Shown one piece after another: positions 1-11,002 of a stretch of DNA of 64,000 bases. The translations under genes and the position numbers were made by a program. Every line of letters begins with the position of its first letter. Positions within the stretch are counted from its first letter, which is position 1. Source of the stretch: Aquarana catesbeiana (Eukaryota > Chordata > Amphibia > Anura > Ranidae); assembly GCF_042186555.1 (NCBI RefSeq), contig NC_133326.1:433191069-433255068 (forward strand), in the 5' to 3' direction. The notes beneath the pieces are model-generated. The model made no database searches. It was not told the DNA's origin and worked only from the letters and a program-made list of their open reading frames with translations.

Positions 1-115
1 TCTTGGCCGCTAGTGGGGGGTAAAAGTGCCCCGCTAGTGGCCGAATAGCGCCGCAAAATTGACAGTAAAGCTTTACTGCCGCCGCACCCACCGCCCCATT
101 GTGAAAGGGGCCTTA
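1..115. repeat. MITE end fragment
   Basis: The segment ends in GTGAAAGGGGCCTTA, which resembles the TIR end of Harbinger-like MITEs with a TTA/TAA target; a similar TGAAAGGGGCCTAA end occurs near 24184. The other end would lie left of the window. No coding potential is seen here. Confidence 0.35.
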
Positions 116-545
116 TATTAGGTGCATCTACAGTATGGTCATAATGTAAAATCATATATTCATTTCCATTGTATTTCAGTTATTTCTAGCCTACTCCTAT
201 TAATTTGAATGATCTTGAAGTTTGTAAACTTTGTATTGATCTCCACACATTTACTTCCCTGCATTCTGTGATACACATTCACTATGCCCTATGAATAGGC
301 GCTGCTGTGCCACACATTTCACAGAGCCTGCCTTCTGAGCTACAGGGGTGCTGAGAGAAGACGTTTCAGGAGGTAGTCATTACAGGAGTCACTCCATGCC
401 AGCAGCAAGGATTGGGCTATGTAGTCCTTAAAACATTAAAAGTAACAGCAGAGGAGGAGCTGCAAAGCATGCAGGGAATTTATAATGTTCTGAAAAGAGG
501 CAGACAGCAAACAAGCAGCACTTACAATGTGAGAATAGATTTTTC
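116..545. other. Unassigned intergenic DNA
   Basis: AT-rich sequence with no coding region or recognisable repeat. Its last 15 bases (531-545) are the left copy of the target-site duplication of the neighbouring L1. Confidence 0.5.
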
Positions 546-979
546 CTTGTCAAAAGAAGTTTATTGAGTATACAATGTTATAAAGATACATAAAGTAAGT
601 TTACAAGGATCTATAAAGTAAGCTCATTGTTTTACAGTAGGGTTTATGTAGGTAAATATCATGAAATTTCAAATATTAAACATTGGGTTCACGTAAACCT
701 AAATTAAATTAAAGATATATATCATTTCCTTAGTTACTTTTGTAGGTATTTAAATGATTTATACCTACTATACATATTGTTTACAAGTAGAGTGTATATA
801 GGTCAAATAAATTCTGATAATGAGCTTTAATCATAAGGTGGAGAAAAGGAAAGAGAAAGAAGAAAAAGGGTTGAAAGGTAGAGGTATGGTCCACAAGGTT
901 GTCCCGCTCGTCAGTTTATTATTCTTTTTAGTTCTCTTTGAAGCCTTAGAATGGGTGTCTCTGTAAGTCATTTAATCTG

Positions 980-3900
980 TTACCATGGCAACAGGACAGA
1001 GTCATTGAAGTTTGACAGGAACTGTTGTTTTATCCAAGGATGCCAAAGTTTTTCAAATTTTGGAATTTGATTTTGATCGATGGCTACCATCTTAGCATGG
1101 GACATTGTATTATTCATTCTGTGAATTGTTTCTGCTAGTACCAATGTAGGAGATTTCCATGCCTTGGCCACTGTTTGTTTTGCAGCCGTTATTAGTTGGA
1201 TCATAAGTTTGAATTGAGAGAGTGTTAACCATTCCGGTTTTAGATTAAGTAAAGTTAAATATGGATCTGGTTGTATTATTTTTTTAAATATTTTAGATGC
1301 AATCACGAAGACTTCCTTCCAGAAGGTTTGGATTACTGGGCACGTCCACCATATGTGTAAATATGTGCCTATTTCTGGGCATCCTCGAAAACAAAGAGCT
1401 GAGGTATTAGGTGAATATTTTGCCACTCTAGCGGGTACAAGGTACCAGCGAGTTAGGACTTTATAATTTGTCTCCAGTGCTAAGATGTTGGGTGAAGATG
1501 ACTTAGATGTGAGCCATATGTTAGACCAGTCCGTGTCTTCTAAAGTTCGTCCCAGGTCCTCCTCCCACCTCTGAACGTAAGAGGGTCTATTAAGATTTGC
1601 TACTCCATATAATTGATTATAAAGTGATGAAATTGTACCTTTAGCAAATGGATCTTTTGTACAGATTGATTCAAAAATGGATAATTGGGATAATGGTGTA
1701 TCCCTCTTTAGGAATGGTGTATAGAAATTTTTGATTTGGAGATATCTAAATATCTCAGAGTTTGGTAGATCATATTTTTCTCTAAGCGATGGGAATGAAA
1801 GGAATGATTTAGATGCTATGAAGTCATTTAGTGTCTGAATGCCTGATGTTGTCCAAGCTTTAAAAGAATTTGGGTAGATCCATGCCGGATAAAAGGCCGG
1901 ATTTCTGATAAAAGAAAGGAGAGGATTGTGTGGAGATTGTAACTGATATTTGGTTTTTAGTTTATCCCAGAGAGATAAGAAGTGTTTAGTTATGGGATTA
2001 TGAATTTTAAAGCGGTCTTTAGGATCAAGCCATAATAAATTTGATATTAATAGAGGGTCATTTTCTGAAGCCTCTATAAATACCCATAATGGGATTTCCT
2101 GTTTTGCATGGTATTTGGACAGACTGGCCAAATGTGCTGCTCTGTAGTAGTTAGTAAAATTAGGGTATCCCAGGCCTCCTTTATTTTTGGGAAGATGTAG
2201 TGTGTGTATAGGTATACATGGTTTAGAAGAGCCCCATATAAAAAAAAGTTGCTCTTTTTTGTACTATTCTCAAAAAATAGGAAGGAATTGGAATAGGGAG
2301 GACTCTGAATAGATAAAGCAATTTGGGTAGAATAGTCATTTTGATTGCATTAATCTTCCCTATCCAGGATAAAGGAAGTTGCGACCATTGTTTTATTAGA
2401 TTTGTGATCTGTCTTAATACAGGAGGATAATTGGTTGAGAATAAGTCAGAATGAGATGCTGTTAAATGAATTCCAAGATATGGAATTGATTTTTCTGCCC
2501 ATGTGAATGGGAGTGCAGCCCTAGCCGGGATCAATTCCATGTTTGTGAGTGAAATATTAAGCACTAGGCATTTCTTAGGATTAATCATAAGGCCGGATAG
2601 GGCTGCAAATCCATCAAGAGCTGGTATTAAGTTAGGACCAGAGACCTGTGGTGATGATAGAAAAAGTAATATATCGTCTGCAAATATACATAATTTGTGT
2701 GTAATACCTCCTACTTCAATGCCAGTTATAGTTTGGTTTGTTCTGATGTATTGGGCCATGGGTTCGAGTATAAGGGCAAATAATAAGGGAGATAATGGGC
2801 AACCCTGTCGGGTACCTCTTTCGATATTAAAGGCTTCAGATTTGTATCCAGCATATTTTATATAGGCTTTGGGTTTATTATATAATGCTTTGATCCATGT
2901 TAAAAAGTGGGGTCCAAAACCCCATTTTTGTAATGAATATTGCATATATTGCCAGGATACTGTGTCAAATGCCCTCTTAACATCGAGAGATAGAAAACAT
3001 AAAGGGATTTTCCGTTTTTTAGCAATATGTGCCAATAACACTGCCCTGCGTATATTATCGCCTGCCTGTCTATTTGGCATGAAGCCTACTTGATCTCTAT
3101 GTATTAATTTTCCTATAATGCTATTGAGGCGTTTTGCTATTATTTTTGCTAATAATTTAATATCGAGGTTTAGGCTAGGTTTCCACTAGTGCGTCCCCAA
3201 AGTCGCGCAATTTTGCCGCGATTTTTTACCGCGATTTTACCGCGACTTTTTACTGCGATTTGAAGCAATGCCTGTATCTATAGACCTCAAGTCGCATCAA
3301 AGTGGGACCAAAGTAGTGCAGGGACTACTTTGAAGTCGCTGCGACTTGAAGTCGCACAGATATGAACGGTACTCATTGGAAATCATGGGAAACAATTTGT
3401 CATGCGACTTTTCAGTCCCAAGTCGCATGAAAAGTCGCACTAGTGGAAACAGAGCCTTAACAGAGAGATAGGCCGATAATTCACACAGGAAGTATCATCA
3501 GAAAGGGGTTTTGGGATCATACAAACAATTGCCATTAGTGTTTCTTGCCGAAAAGAATGTCCATCTAGAAGTTTGTTAAAAGTTTCAGTGAGAATGGGAG
3601 AGAGTATTTCTGAGAATGTTTTATAGTATAAAGCCGAGTAGCCATCTGGGCCTGGTCTTTTGTTAAGTTTTAGGTCTTTTATGGCGTTAGCAACTTCATC
3701 TATAGTTATAGGCTCATCCAAACTGCTTTTTTGATTCTGAGATAACTCAGGTAAGGTTATTTTTGAGAAGAAGGATTCAGCCTCTGTAGGATTAAATTCA
3801 TTGTTTGTCTTGTATAAAGTTGCGAGATGTGAGTGAAATTTATGGACTATTTTAACTGGATTACAAGTGTAAACATTTTTTGATAATTTCAAACGTATTG

Positions 3901-5059
3901 GTTTGAAAGATTTGTTAGTTGAATTTAATGCCCGAGCCAAATATGTACCTGGTTTGTTTGTATTCATGTAGAAATTGTGTTTGGAGCGTTTGAGGGATTT
4001 ATCAACTGACTCAGTGAGAAATAGATCGTATTCCAATCTAGATTTTTCCAGATGAGATTTTGTACTCTGAGATGGATTATCTTGAAATGATATGTAGGCT
4101 GCATTAAAATTGAGTTCTAGTTTTTTTGCTAGATTTTTGCGTTCCCGTTTAAATAGTGCCATTTGTCTTTGTATTGTACCACGCAAGACAGGCTTATGAG
4201 CTTCCCACAGTGTTATTGGGGAGATGTCTGTTGTATTATTAATTGATATGTATTCCTTTAAAGCTTGTTCAATGGCCATCTGATGTAGTGGGTGTTTGAG
4301 CATTATGTCTGGTAAGTACCACGTTGGGTCATGCGCTTTTGGTATGGCTGAGGCTATAGTAGTGTATACTGCATTATGGTCAGACCACGGAATCGGAATT
4401 ATATCTGATGCAATAATTTCTGGTATCATTCCTATTGTTAGAAAAATATGATCTATTCTGGTGAAGGTTTGATGGGGGTGCGAGAAATAAGTGAATTTCT
4501 TTTTCATTGGGTTACTTTCTCTCCACGAATCTACCAGATTGTATTTGGAAAGAAGTTGAGAAAAAGGTAATCTAGAGGTTATTTTGGATGGTGTAAAAGG
4601 TGATTTATCTAGAAATGGGAGGAGGACCTGGTTCGAATCCCCACACATTATCACTGTTCCTATTTTGAGTGTATTAATCACTTGTAATATATGTGAGAGG
4701 AATGGTGTAGGTTGTTTGTTAGGAGCGTAGTAGGAAATCACCGTGATTGCTGTATCCATTATATAACCCATGAGTATCAGGTATCTACCTTCTGGGTCTT
4801 TAATTTCTGATGATAAGGTGAATGGTGTGGATCGGTGAAATGCAATTAGAGTTCCCCTTTGCTTGGTACAGGCAGAAGCCGTGTAAATTTGTTGATAAAA
4901 AGGAGAAATATATTTTGGAGTAGAATCTTTGGTGAAGTGTATTTCTTGGAGGCATACTATGTGAGCCTTCTTGTTATGGAAAGTACGGAAGGCTTTGGTC
5001 CTTTTTTGAGGGACATTTATTCCCTGAACATTCAGGGAAAGTATATTCAGTGGTGCCAT
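980..5059 (-). pseudogene. L1 ORF2: endonuclease and reverse transcriptase, interrupted
   Basis: Begins with MAPLNILSLNVQGIN, the typical start of the APE-like endonuclease, followed by CLQEIHF, the GDSNQ block and WSDHNAV. These are recognisable catalytic-type motifs of the nicking enzyme. The RT domain begins near PGPDGYSALYYK and NYRPISLL, carries the catalytic block IFADDILLF, and ends in a Cys-rich C-terminus (CFRGCPEIGTYLHIWWTCP). Two lesions are visible. A 284-bp MITE sits at 3173-3456, after the NYRPISLL codons, and reading on across it restores the frame exactly. A one-base shift in a T-rich run near 2245-2255 separates the RT thumb from the C-terminal part. Otherwise the frame is long and well preserved. 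Confidence 0.9.
3173..3456. mobile_element. Harbinger-like MITE nested in L1 ORF2
   Basis: A 284-bp non-autonomous element with TIRs GGCTAGGTTTCCACTAGTGC and, on the other strand, GGCTCTGTTTCCACTAGTGC. It is flanked by TTA at 3170-3172 and 3457-3459. The 3-bp TTA duplication and GG-starting TIR are as in PIF/Harbinger MITEs. The interior is rich in GTCGC/GCGAC motifs. Removing it with one TTA restores the L1 reading frame. Confidence 0.82.
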
Positions 5060-6005
5060 GGCAACAGATCAAATAGTTTTGACTTACTTTTTGTTATGCA
5101 GAGCTGACTGCGCAGATCAACCTGTGTGGACTGAAGAGATGAATAGATAGAAAAGAAACCAGTGAATTCTGGAGTAAAGAGTAAACAAAAAACATATGAG
5201 ATTAGATGATACATTGTATAAATTATTTTTTGCAAGTAATCACAATTTACCCGTGAAAGAGAATAAATATCTCTCTCAGGGGAATAAGTGCCTTCGTCAC
5301 ACTCCCACATAATATGGTTGGGAGAATGAGGAGGGCTAATGGGGGTACACAGATCTTCCGCTTACAGGAGAGAAGTGCTATGTCAAAAGACATCAAAATG
5401 ATGTTTCATTAATTGGAGTGCAGAATATAGTTTTTGTTGAAATTATTTATTCCAGGGTGGTTGTATATGGTTAGTCTTGCCCTGGGCTAAATAATTCAGT
5501 TAGAAAGGTACTGTTAATAACTTTGGTATTGATGAAGATAGTTTGAATTATTTTGGGATTTTAACCCTTTTAGAGTAAACAATTACATATTTTATTCATA
5601 TGTAACTGTTTAGATATGTTAACTCATAAAATTGAGGTTGTATTGCTTCAGATTAGAATAAACAAAAACATAATTCTAGGAGCTAGTTAGGTAATAATAT
5701 ATTTGTTTTAAGAAAAGAAAGAAAAAGCTTCAATTACTTCTGGATTATTGAACATATTTGTCCTAAAAAGTAATAAATCTATTGTTATTACCTGATAATA
5801 TATAACTGAACAAGAATTTCCTTATTTCACTTATATATTCTAAGGCTATATGAATCAGAAGTAATAAGAAATATAACTGGAATGTAACATGATCCCACAC
5901 AGTGTGTGACTATCAGAATGCAGTTACATTCAGTTATAAATACAGGTTTTTTATAGAGAACCATCTCTTAGTATAATAAATGAAGAGATATCAGGAATTA
6001 GGATG

Positions 6006-7196
6006 TCAGTCCATTGAATCTTCTTGGTCCATGGATGATGTGGCATAACGGCCTCTTTTGTGAGAATGATGATTCCCATTTTGTTCTGATATTTTCTGGG
6101 TGCTGCCTGAAGGTGAAGATGATGCCATTCTTCTGCGTGTGGGAGTGTTGCTGCTTGTGGGTTCTGTCAGATTTAATTTTAAAAGGGTTTGTTGTAGTTC
6201 ATCTGCTGATCTGCTTCTGTAAATTGTACCTTGGTAGTTAAATCTGACTGAAAAGGGGAAGCCCCATTGATACATAATGTTGTGGCGTTGCAGTTCCATT
6301 AGTTGGGGTTTCATGGATCGTCTTTTAGTAATAGTAAGTTGGGATAGGTCAGCAAAAATTTGATAATTGTGTCCTTGAAAATTAAGTTCCTTTTTTTCTC
6401 TTGCAGCAATTAGTATTTGTTCTTTCGTTCTGTAATAATGAAATTTTGTGATTATATCACGTGGGGGTCCATCTTTCTTTTTGGCTGTGAGGGCTCTGTG
6501 TACTCTGTCCAGTTCTAAACGTTCAATAGGGATATCTGGCTTTAGTTCTTGTAATAGAGCAGTAATAGTAGATTGCAGGTCTGTCACAGTTTCAGGTATT
6601 CCCCTTATGCGCAAGTTTGAACGTCTGGCTCTATTTTCGTAATCTTCGAGCTTAGTTTGAAGTATTAAATTCTCTTTTTTTAATTGTTCCAATTCTGTTA
6701 TATTTTCTTGGGTTGTAATTTCAATTTCATCCATTTTTATTTCTAAGGCTGCGGTGCGGTTTCCCAGCTCTCTTATTTCTTTGGTTAGGCTTTTTGTTAT
6801 TTGGTCTGAGGTTTGTTTTAAAGCCTTATGAAGCATCTTTTCAAATTGTAATAATATTACTGGGGATACTGAGGAGGCTTGTGGAGAAGTTTGTGAGAGG
6901 ATTTGTTCTGTATCTGACTCAAATGGAGAGTCTTGCTGTGACATTTTCTGTCTGTGAGAGCGCCCTGATGCTGTATATTGTGAGGTGACTGGAGCTGCTT
7001 CAGCTGCAGTGAGTGCCTGTGAGCTCTTTGTGAGGTGATTTTTATTTCTGCCACGGCTTCCTCCCAGTACCATATTTCCTGCCCAAACTTTCACAGTTTG
7101 TTCCCAGGGGTAAAAAGGCTCAAATGGATACCTTTTGAGCCTGCAGGCTCCGCTTTGTCCTTCTCTTCTCTCCTCAGCGGTGTGGAGCTCTAACAA
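6006..7196 (-). CDS. L1 ORF1 protein (RNA-binding chaperone)
   Basis: An open frame of 396 residues. L1 ORF1 proteins trimerise through a coiled coil and coat the element RNA. Residues about 110-185 are rich in heptad-like Leu/Ile/Glu/Lys (coiled coil). The block ENRARRSNLRIRGIPE at about residues 186-201 is the hallmark start of the L1 RRM-like (transposase 22) domain, followed by a basic C-terminal domain and a Ser/Thr/Arg-rich tail. The N-terminal 80 residues look less typical. The true start may be an internal Met (MVLGG, or MSQQDSPF at about residue 84), because the first Met lies only 37 nt from the element end. The frame is intact, which suggests a fairly young insertion. Confidence 0.85.
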   Translation of the reverse strand: MLELHTAEERREGQSGACRLKRYPFEPFYPWEQTVKVWAGNMVLGGSRGRNKNHLTKSSQALTAAEAAPVTSQYTASGRSHRQKMSQQDSPFESDTEQILSQTSPQASSVSPVILLQFEKMLHKALKQTSDQITKSLTKEIRELGNRTAALEIKMDEIEITTQENITELEQLKKENLILQTKLEDYENRARRSNLRIRGIPETVTDLQSTITALLQELKPDIPIERLELDRVHRALTAKKKDGPPRDIITKFHYYRTKEQILIAAREKKELNFQGHNYQIFADLSQLTITKRRSMKPQLMELQRHNIMYQWGFPFSVRFNYQGTIYRSRSADELQQTLLKLNLTEPTSSNTPTRRRMASSSPSGSTQKISEQNGNHHSHKRGRYATSSMDQEDSMD

Positions 7197-7248
7197 TGCA
7201 TGTCTGCTCTTGAAACTGTGATTTCAGTCCATCGAGAATAGATTTTTC

Positions 7249-7718
7249 AAATAAGCTTATATTGACTTGTCAAAAATAATTAATCTTTACATTGTAATGC
7301 TGATGTTATAAAATTAATATGTATGCTGTGACCATACATATTCCTTAAATACTGTTTTTATCTACACAGGTGCCCACAGACCGTCCCAAACACCAGATAT
7401 CCCAGCATTTTACTCAATACCACCTGGAGGAGTTGGGCAGATATCTTCAATGGGTTGGTAAGTGCACACATCTTTAAAATCTTAAATGGCGAAGGGATTA
7501 TTTAGTAATTCTTTAGTCATTTATTTAATTAAAAACTGTGGCACGTCGGTGCAAGACTGGCATCTGCTGGCTTGTTTGTGAGCAAAGCAGTGCATAGAAC
7601 AGGGTTGTGTGGCACAAGGTGTAAACTACTAGTCCGTTATCGTAAGTGTGCTCCATGTGGGGTTGCCCTGTTCCTGTTCCAAGTTTACAGGTTTTAATTG
7701 ATTTCTTTGTCTGGTCCA
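7249..7718. other. Unassigned DNA around the candidate exon
   Basis: Apart from 7370-7457 no gene or recognisable transposon is seen. Composition is ordinary, without strong repeat character. Confidence 0.4.
7370..7457 (+). other. Candidate host exon (unidentified)
   Basis: An 88-nt segment preceded by a pyrimidine-containing tract and TCTACACAG (acceptor-like) and followed by GTAAGT, a perfect donor. It sits in unassigned DNA between two mobile elements. All three frames are open, so its product cannot be read with certainty; one frame gives a Pro/Ser/Gly-rich peptide (PDIPAFYSIPPGG). I do not recognise the gene. A chance match to splice consensus, or an exon of an unrecognised repeat, is possible. 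Confidence 0.3.
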
Positions 7719-7972
7719 TTAAAGTGATTGTGTTTTTTTAAATTAAAATCACAAGCATGTTATAATTACCTGCGCTGTGCAATAGTTTTGCACAGAGCAG
7801 CCCCAAACCTCCTCAACTGGGGTCCCTAGCTGGCGCTCCAGGCTTCTCTTCTGTGTGTGCCCTATAGCAAGCTGCTTGCTGTGGGGGTAAACCTGCTGGC
7901 TCGCTCCCAAGCCAGGCTGTGTTCTTCTATTGACACACACTGCATAGCTCAGCCCCCCCCCCCCCCTTTGTA
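7719..7972. mobile_element. TTAA-type MITE, partial copy
   Basis: Starts with TTAAAGTGATTGTG. The block reading TGCACAGAGCAG, then GCAAGCTGCTTGCT, is closely matched by the complete element at 14971-15595. The other terminus was not found, so the right border, after a C-run, is approximate. Confidence 0.6.
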
Positions 7973-8425
7973 AATTATAGGACAGGGTTGACAGAAGCAC
8001 AAATACTTTGGCATATAAAACAGCTCTCTGTTTCTCTTCTGTGCATTTAGCTGTTTGACTGGAGTTCCATCTTTAAAATATGCCCTCACTGACCATTCTA
8101 GTTGCAGCCACTCTGGGGCAATTCTTCATCAAATTGTACAGCAGAGGCACCAAAGCCGCCGTTCAAAGCATTCCCTGATTTATTTATTTAGAGCGTTTAT
8201 ATAGCCTCAGGTATGTGAAATGTATGAGTTTATTTTAATCTGGCTGGGCTTTGTGTTCTATCAGGCAACTGCTCATAAACATTCCCCTGTACTCAATAGC
8301 AAAGGATCTGGATAATGTTTACTAGCAGCCACCTTATATTATTCTCATTCATTGTGTGTGTGATGGGTTTGAGGAAGTAGAAAGGTTTCTATACATCGCC
8401 TCAAGTTTAATCCACACTGTACTAC
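7973..8425. other. Unassigned DNA left of the DIRS element
   Basis: No gene or recognisable repeat seen. It directly abuts the DIRS left terminus; DIRS elements make no target-site duplication, and none is visible. Confidence 0.4.
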
Positions 8426-8572
8426 TTTCTTTCTCGAACATCACGGGACACAGAGCCACAGTAATTACTGATGGGTTATATAGGTATCACTGGTGATTGG
8501 ACACTGGCACACCCTATCAGGACGTTCAACCCCCTATATAATCCCTCCCCCTTGCAGGGATACCTCAGTTTT
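8426..8572 (+). repeat. DIRS left inverted terminal repeat
   Basis: Begins TTTCTTTCTCGAACATCACG and runs to CCTCAGTTTT. Its reverse complement is found at 14133-14275, with a few differences such as GACGTTCAAC versus GGTTAAACTTCC. Confidence 0.9.
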
Positions 8573-9580
8573 TTACGCCAGTGTCTTAGGTGATGGACGT
8601 GTAAAGATGTCCTGTGCTGAGCTCCAAAGGGAATATCCTAAGATCCTATACTGGGGCAAGCCAGGCGAACCGGATCCATTCAAAGTGTCTTTTCATGGCC
8701 GAATTGAATGGTACCCGGGCCTCGTGTCCGAAGAAACGAGGTTTTACCCGTAATGCTTCTCTTTTTAGAGAGCTGGACCCCGCAGATCAGAAAATGGCTT
8801 TAAACTTCCTAATTTCTGGCGAGGTGCTTTACGGTCCCAGAACTGTTGGATCCCCCTATTCGTAGGGGGCCCCAGTCTCTGACGGTTTTTTCAAATGGAG
8901 CCCACCGTGAGAGGTGAAGATTGGGTCTGTGTAAACAGCACCCTGCGGCTGGATAAGGTAAGAGGAGATTCCACAGAATTTTTGAGTTCTAGTGGCTTTT
9001 CTCCTTTAAGGTAAATGCATGCTATGCCTATTGTGACCACCGGGGGCTGCCAAGAGCACAAACCTGCACATGCTGACTGTGTCTCAGGTGTTTTCATCGC
9101 TGATTATGTCCCAGCGTCTCAAGCAGACTGCAAACAAGTAAGATGGAAAGGGGGATTTCTCATGTTTGAATGTTCCCCCCAGGCTAGAGAGGGGCCACAG
9201 GGGTCTAGAAAGTGGTTATACCACCCGGGCTCTGCGGCCTAATGGCCACCATCTCTGAAGATAGCCGTTCAGGCAGATCTTGTTACCAGCCTCCCTCCCT
9301 CCCCCCCCCCCCATCCCCAGCCTTTCTCCAGAAGCATGACAGGAGAGTCGGCAGCGCGGGAAGTGCTCGTTTTTTTCAAAACTCGAGGGGGGGGGTAGAG
9401 GAGGGGGCGGGACGTCAGCACAGGTGCTTAGACTCCCACTCAGGCCAGCTGCAGGCTATTAAAGGCACTCTGTACAGGTGCACTCAGCCTTCTGAGAGAC
9501 ACAGAGCTGACGGTCGCATGTAAGGTGGGACACAGGCATTCTCCTAGGCAGCATTTACTGAAGTAACACCAGACTGAGCA

Positions 9581-11002
9581 TTGGGTAGCAAGGCTTTTAG
9601 CCAGACTACATCGCTCAGCGGGCAGTGTTCATTTGTATACCTCACACCTTGTTGCTTTGCACTATGGGTAGAAGAGGTTCAAGCACCCCAGGAACCAGAG
9701 ACACTAGGGGATCTCGTTCAGGTTCTGAGGGCCCCCTGTCGGCAGCATCCTCCCCCCCCTAAAGATGGGCCAGGGACGGCTAGCCAGGGAGAGCCATCGG
9801 GGTCAGGGGCTACACCTGCTTCTGGCACTTCAGCCCCTGTATATATTACACAAGAGGTTTTTTCCTCAACCATTAATGGTCTAGAGGAAAGATTAATGGC
9901 CGTGATTACGTCTTCACTCAGTGGAAGAAAACGCACTAGGCTTTCCTCTGTTCCCCAAGACCCTCAGACAGAGGAGCTCTGGGATAAAGGAGATGAATCC
10001 CTTTCAGAGGTTCAGGATGGGACGGATGATTCCTCTTCGGAGGAATCAGGTGGAGAGGGACCCTCTGCGACTTCCCAAGAGGAGAAAGTCTTAGTGCAGA
10101 TCCTCACTGGATTGGTCCGCTCCACATTTAAGTTGCCCATACCTGAAACTGCTAAAGAATCCTCTTCTGCTTTGGGGTCACTGAAACCTTTCCAAGCAGC
10201 ACATGCTTTTCCTGTTCATACTTTACTTGAAAAGCTCATTTATTCTGAGTGGGGTCACCCAGACAAACGTTTTTTTCCGCCGAGAAAGTTTTCAACACTT
10301 TATCCGATGGAAGAAAAGTTTATTAAAATGTGGGGAATACCGGCTATTAATGCCGCCATTTCCTCCGTAAATAATAGCCTGACTTGTCCTGTAGACAATG
10401 CTCAGATGCTCAGGGATCCTGTAGATAAAAGGATGGAATCCCTATTGAAGGATGTTTTCTCCTTAGCAAGATCATTGGCCCAACCTGCAGTAACAGCGAT
10501 TGGAGTCTGTCAATACTTAAGAGACCATGTTAAGCAGGTCATCAAAGTATTACCTGAACAGCAGGCCCAGGGGTTTGCTAACCTTCCAGCGGCCTTATGC
10601 TTTGTGGTTGACGCCATTAGAGATTCTACCGTGCAAACATCCCGTCTTTCACTGGGGTTGGTGCATATACGTAGAATCCTATGGTTGAAAAATTGGTCAG
10701 CCGAAGCACCATCTAAGAAGCTACTGGCTGGGTTTCCATTTCGTGGTGCAAGGTTGTTTGGAGAGGACTTGGATAACTATATCAAGAGAATCTCTTGTGG
10801 GAAAAGCACTCTCTTACCTGTCAAGAAGAAGAGTAAGCGTCCCTCTTTCAAACGGACTCTTTCCCCAGCGCCGGGGGCTTCAGCCTCCAGGCAGTCTCGA
10901 CGGCCACCTCCATCGGGGTCCAGAGACAAGAGTCAACCCCAGGGACAAAAGAAGTCCTGGGGAAAGAAGCCTACTAGGCAAAACACTAAGACCTCTGCAT
11001 GA
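9581..11002 (+). CDS. DIRS ORF1, Gag-like protein
   Basis: A 473-residue frame between the leader and the RT frame, in the position of DIRS ORF1 (structural, nucleic-acid-binding). The N-terminal third is low-complexity and acidic/Ser-rich (SLSEVQDGTDDSSSEESGGE). A central conserved-looking block is SEWGHPDKRFFPPRKFSTLYPMEE truncated here to its core words HPDKRFFPP and LYPMEEKF. The C-terminus is strongly basic (KKKSKRPSFKRT...SRDKSQPQGQKK) and suited to RNA binding. No zinc knuckle is visible. The start is the first Met of the frame at 9581 and could be later. The frame ends at 11002, overlapping the upstream part of the RT frame. Confidence 0.78.
   Translation: MGSKAFSQTTSLSGQCSFVYLTPCCFALWVEEVQAPQEPETLGDLVQVLRAPCRQHPPPPKDGPGTASQGEPSGSGATPASGTSAPVYITQEVFSSTINGLEERLMAVITSSLSGRKRTRLSSVPQDPQTEELWDKGDESLSEVQDGTDDSSSEESGGEGPSATSQEEKVLVQILTGLVRSTFKLPIPETAKESSSALGSLKPFQAAHAFPVHTLLEKLIYSEWGHPDKRFFPPRKFSTLYPMEEKFIKMWGIPAINAAISSVNNSLTCPVDNAQMLRDPVDKRMESLLKDVFSLARSLAQPAVTAIGVCQYLRDHVKQVIKVLPEQQAQGFANLPAALCFVVDAIRDSTVQTSRLSLGLVHIRRILWLKNWSAEAPSKKLLAGFPFRGARLFGEDLDNYIKRISCGKSTLLPVKKKSKRPSFKRTLSPAPGASASRQSRRPPPSGSRDKSQPQGQKKSWGKKPTRQNTKTSA

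Larger units (their letters stand above)
546..7233 (-). mobile_element. Full-length L1-type LINE, copy 1
   Basis: A 6.7-kb antisense non-LTR retrotransposon. It is bounded by a perfect 15-bp direct repeat, GAGAATAGATTTTTC, at 531-545 and 7234-7248, as expected from target-primed reverse transcription. From its 5' end it holds a very short leader, ORF1 (6006-7196), a spacer of about 950 bp without a convincing gene, ORF2 (980-5059) and a 3' UTR of about 430 bp ending near an AATAAA signal, without a long poly(A). ORF2 is broken by a nested MITE and a one-base shift, so this copy cannot move by itself. The L1 clade call rests on the coiled-coil plus RRM-like ORF1 and the APE-type endonuclease followed by RT. 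Confidence 0.93.

Noticed and set aside
5047..5310. 87-residue frame between the L1 ORFs
   Set aside because: No domain, AT-rich and overlapping the ORF2 start; probably spacer.
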